Part shown: one piece after another, positions 61,867 through 64,000 of the stretch
Position numbering within the stretch: the stretch's first letter is position 1
Layout of the letters: each line of letters opens with the position of its first letter
DNA from: Rhodobacterales bacterium HKCCE4037
Lineage (GTDB): Bacteria > Pseudomonadota > Alphaproteobacteria > Rhodobacterales > Rhodobacteraceae
Reading direction: 5' to 3'
DNA: 64,000 nucleotides
Assembly (NCBI GenBank): GCA_015689645.1
Contig: WVSM01000009.1
Span: 1 to 64,000, forward strand
Translations under genes and position numbers: made by a program
The notes under the pieces: generated by a model
Told to the model about the DNA's origin: nothing
The model's database searches: none
The model's input: the letters and a program-made list of their open reading frames with translations, nothing else

Positions 61867-62073
61867 ATGCCCACCGGCACTGTGAAATGGTTCAATACGA
61901 CCAAGGGTTTCGGCTTCATCGCACCGGACGACGGCGGCAAGGATGTGTTCGTGCACATCTCGGCCGTTGAACGCGCCGGGATGACGGACCTGCCCGACAA
62001 CACGAAACTCAGCTACGAACTGCGCGAGGGCCGCGATGGCCGCTCCTCCGCGGTGGAGCTGCAGAAGATCTGA
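61867..62073 (+). CDS. Cold-shock protein (CspA family)
   Basis: 68 aa five-stranded OB-fold protein. RNP1 GFGFI and RNP2 VFVHI motifs are present within TGTVKWFNTTKGFGFIAPD and VFVHISAVERAG. ATG at 61867 behind GGGAAGATT. A non-coding leader of up to 213 bp separates it from the upstream divergent gene, which could hold a temperature-responsive 5' structure; no conserved cold box was seen. It is an RNA chaperone acting in the cytoplasm. Confidence 0.95.
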   Translation: MPTGTVKWFNTTKGFGFIAPDDGGKDVFVHISAVERAGMTDLPDNTKLSYELREGRDGRSSAVELQKI

Positions 62074-62164
62074 CACGCCGCCGCGTGTCGGACACCGACC
62101 TGGTCCCGCGCCCTGCCCCGGCGCGGGAGACATGGCTTTTACGCCGCGAACCACGCAACACACC

Positions 62165-62402
62165 GTAGGGTGCACATTCATCGTGCACCTTTCCCACGCA
62201 TTCACCCCGCACCACCGATCGGCCCTGAGCCCAAAACCCCGTAGGGTGGGTGAAACCCACCACCTTCCCCCGTAGACCGGGCCTCGGCCCGGGAGCGGAC
62301 CCGCTGCAATTCACGCAAATCGTGCCCACGAATGAGACCCAACCGCACCAGCGTAGGGTGCACATTCATCGTGCACCACCGTAGGGCGGGACTTGTCCCG
62401 CC
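62165..62402 (+). repeat. Cluster of five GTAG-headed hairpins (REP-like)
   Basis: GTAG followed by a palindrome occurs at 62165-62189 (GGTGCAC/GTGCACC), 62241-62261 (GGTGGGT/ACCCACC), 62272-62292 (CCGGGCC/GGCCCGG), 62353-62377 (same as the first) and 62381-62402 (GGCGGGAC/GTCCCGCC). All are in the same orientation. GTAG next to a hairpin is the hallmark of REP elements handled by RAYT (TnpA-REP) transposases. The first and fourth elements are identical over 25 bp. Confidence 0.85.
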
Positions 62403-62943
62403 GGACCGGCCCGCCACCCCTGGGTGAGCCGTGCCATCGCAGGACCGGGGGCTGGCGAACCAACCCCGGTTTTAAAACTTTATTTTTCAGCCTTGGGGCG
62501 AGTTGCGAAGGGAGCACCCAGCCTCACGAAATCGCCCCTTGACCGACAGGCTCTTTTGCAACGCAAAAGATGCCGAAAGGGAGACCGCGGTGCCGGTCCG
62601 GCGATCACGAGGAAGCTTCTAGCATTGCTCCGTGCTACCCTACACAGAAAGGCGACCAAACAAGCGATGTTCGGAAGGCCATTGCTACCCGCTCCGCAAT
62701 AAACTCGCCGCGAGCTGCTCACCGCCCTCGAGCGTCACTTGCAGCGAAACTATTTTTTGAAGGTCCAACCGGTAGACCCTGCACTCCTTATCAAGGTATG
62801 CGAAGGGTTGGAAAACTGTGCGGCAAGGCTCTGCATCGAACCTTGGCTAGCCGCAACGCTCGACGAGCTCGAACTGGATGCCGATTGCGACGTAGATGCC
62901 GATTGCGATGTCGTTGTGTTTGGCGAACCCGACTTAGGCATTG
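62403..62943. other. Intergenic region, possible gene remnant
   Basis: The sequence drops in GC after 62480. It contains a hairpin TCTTTTGC-AAC-GCAAAAGA (about 62552-62570), an 18-bp imperfect tandem duplication (about 62878-62913), and an open plus-strand frame from 62703 that runs into 63071 with protein-like segments (RRELLTALERHLQRNYF). The frame has no good start or ribosome-binding site and overlaps the convergent gene by 128 bp, so it may be a decayed fragment. Confidence 0.45.
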
Positions 62944-63480
62944 CTAACCTCCCGCTACGAAACCCAATAGCGCACCTGTATGAAATAGCCACGCTACCGT
63001 ACTTGCCGCGTAACACACAGCGGCCGCAAAGAACTGATCATGAGTTTGCCGCACGATCAGCTCGTTCTTAACTTGGTCCTCATCAGTCTTAATTGCAAGT
63101 ATGCTCAGGATTTTTCCGGCACTTAGGCCGTGCTCCCCGGTTGCAAACGTATCGATAATCTCTCCGCCACTCTTAGTTATCCGCCATGTCCCTGAAGGCA
63201 TCATCAACAGGACGCAGAACACATTGCTCAAGACGAACATTCCAACCGCAAATGAAAGGAAGAGGTCAACAGAAACCGGAGCAGACAACTGACCAAAGAA
63301 CGTCGCAGACAATGCGTTCACGGTGATGAGGAAAGATGCGCGCAATCTCACTGACTGCACTTCTTGATATTGTTCGGTTACCGACTCATCTCCGGTCTTC
63401 AATGCGTATCTAGCAACCTCAAGCAAATCGTCCTCAGGAAGGGTCGATCCCTCCGACGTTTCGTCTACTTCCCGTTCCAT
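62944..63480 (-). CDS. Two-to-three TM protein, SLATT/PycTM-like (uncharacterised)
   Basis: 178 aa. The N-terminal acidic helix (EREVDETSEGSTLPEDDLLEVA) is followed by hydrophobic segments at about residues 50-68 (SFLITVNALSATFFGQL), 72-97 (VDLFLSFAVGMFVLSNVFCVLLMM) and 155-176 (FFAAAVCYAASTVAWLFHTGALL), with a cytoplasmic helix pair between. The pattern of an N-terminal helix plus TM pair with short hydrophobic turns resembles SLATT/PycTM membrane effectors of nucleotide-signalling defence systems, but this is a by-eye similarity. The gene is lower in GC than its neighbours. No cyclase gene is adjacent. Confidence 0.7.
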   Translation of the reverse strand: MEREVDETSEGSTLPEDDLLEVARYALKTGDESVTEQYQEVQSVRLRASFLITVNALSATFFGQLSAPVSVDLFLSFAVGMFVLSNVFCVLLMMPSGTWRITKSGGEIIDTFATGEHGLSAGKILSILAIKTDEDQVKNELIVRQTHDQFFAAAVCYAASTVAWLFHTGALLGFVAGG

Positions 63481-63664
63481 TTGGCGCTCTACTCCTCCTT
63501 TCGAACTTCAATTGGCACCTAGTCGTTACTATTTCGACTAAATGAGTTAACCCAGCAGACACCTACAGCGCCTTCTTAGCCCGGAAACCCTAACAAATCC
63601 TTAACGCCACCCCCTTTCCCCAACAAAACCAACCACTTAACCCCCTTGTGCAACCTTGCACAGC
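63481..63664. promoter_or_regulatory. Intergenic region with CtrA-like half site and palindrome
   Basis: CTAA-N7-TTAAC at 63590-63605 (one mismatch to the CtrA consensus) and the palindrome TGTGCAA-N2-TTGCACA at 63647-63662, just past the thyX stop. The latter matches the 14-bp palindrome at 7035-7048. AT-rich patches follow. No gene seen. Confidence 0.45.
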
Positions 63665-64000
63665 TCACCCGAACACCGCCTCGAACTCCCGCCATTCGCC
63701 CATCGACATCCCCGAGCTCTCCTGCGTGACGGACTCGCCCGCCAGCCGCCGCTTCAGCACCTCGACCCCCTTGCCCGACAGCTGAACGCCGCCCATCCGG
63801 TAATCCTCGAAGGCGCCGTAGGCCGCCGGAACCCAGTCCTTCACCATCTCGGCAATGGCGTCCGCGTAGACCCGGATCTCGTATTGCGCATGGGCATCCG
63901 CCCTGAGCCGAAGGAAGTGGAAGAGGTTGTGCAGGTCCACCTTCCAGTACCATTGCGTGTAGACATTCGCCGGCAGGTTCATCCGCGCCAGTTCCCGTGC
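63665..64000 (-). CDS. thyX: FAD-dependent thymidylate synthase (partial, 5' end beyond window)
   Basis: The C-terminal 111 residues ([20 protein letters not shown]...) continue past the window edge. The ThyX signature R-H-x-x-S region is outside, but the family C-terminus is clear: [41 protein letters not shown] (in parts), with the FAD/dUMP-binding R-x-D-x-H-A-Q-x-E-I-R. It makes dTMP from dUMP using FAD and methylenetetrahydrofolate. The stop is at 63665, followed by the TGTGCAA palindrome. Confidence 0.95.
   Translation of the reverse strand, partial: ARELARMNLPANVYTQWYWKVDLHNLFHFLRLRADAHAQYEIRVYADAIAEMVKDWVPAAYGAFEDYRMGGVQLSGKGVEVLKRRLAGESVTQESSGMSMGEWREFEAVFG

Noticed and set aside
62703-63071. 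Plus-strand frame with protein-like segments upstream of the SLATT-like gene
   Set aside because: Starts only at TTG without a ribosome-binding site and overlaps the convergent gene by 128 bp. Mentioned as a possible remnant, not called as a gene.

Overview
The window is a GC-rich alphaproteobacterial chromosome segment, most likely from a member of the Roseobacteraceae/Rhodobacteraceae. This rests on the split nuo operon with extra small genes, a leucine-degradation (liu) cluster, a PhaR/PhaP/PhaC/PhaZ polyhydroxyalkanoate locus, a GGAAC-N17-CGTT (EcfG-type) promoter, CtrA-like TTAA-N7-TTAA boxes, and intergenic palindromic repeats of the kind common in this group. No rRNA, tRNA, CRISPR array, prophage or insertion sequence was found. 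The species cannot be named from the sequence alone.

Layout. 1-7.5 kb (minus strand): complex I genes nuoA, B, C, D and E. They are interrupted by a trypsin-like protease gene (between nuoA and nuoB) and by three unfamiliar genes between nuoD and nuoE, two of which encode secreted proteins built from the same module with a Cys pair 48-50 residues apart. 7.5-19.7 kb: an acyl-CoA ligase and the leucine catabolism genes (ivd, mccB, mccA, HMG-CoA lyase, methylglutaconyl-CoA hydratase-like), mostly on the minus strand. Four small secreted or membrane proteins are embedded in the operon, and a methyltransferase and an ASCH-domain gene are inserted. 20.2-28 kb (plus strand): PhzF-like, TerB-like and PhnD-like proteins, then a polar amino-acid type ABC transporter whose ATPase, binding protein and two permeases are spread among small membrane proteins and an MBL-fold hydrolase. 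28-38 kb: two glutamine-synthetase-like ligases, a class I amidotransferase, a PuuB-like oxidase, a DegT-type aminotransferase and a class III aminotransferase. This resembles a gamma-glutamylation route for amines such as putrescine. A stress-promoter PRC-barrel gene sits inside it.

39-44 kb: the PHA granule locus, with phaR, phaP and phaC on the minus strand and divergent phaZ. The phaP promoter has a CTGC/GCAG operator directly between its -35 and -10 boxes. 44-46 kb: a GFA-like protein, an SDR oxidoreductase, a small secreted protein and a palindromic miniature repeat. 46-53.7 kb (minus strand): a LacI-controlled sugar operon in the order lacI, binding protein, MalF-type permease, MalG-type permease, GH63-like glycosidase, MalK-type ATPase, with two LacI-type operators upstream of lacI and a hairpin behind the binding-protein gene. 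53.7-57 kb: two alpha/beta hydrolases and an MFS exporter. 57-64 kb: thrS, a lower-GC glycosyltransferase, a Hint-like protein, arsC/spx-like and csp genes, a repeat-rich 0.9 kb region with five GTAG-headed hairpins (REP-like), a lower-GC two-to-three-TM membrane protein, and the 3' end of thyX.

The most notable unexplained material: the two families of small secreted Cys-patterned proteins embedded in the nuo and liu operons; two intergenic regions made almost entirely of back-to-back perfect palindromes; a GTAG-hairpin REP cluster; identical 39-bp repeats flanking ivd; and a MalF-type permease with an inserted DUF11-like periplasmic domain. No complete new multi-gene defence or mobile system was recognised.
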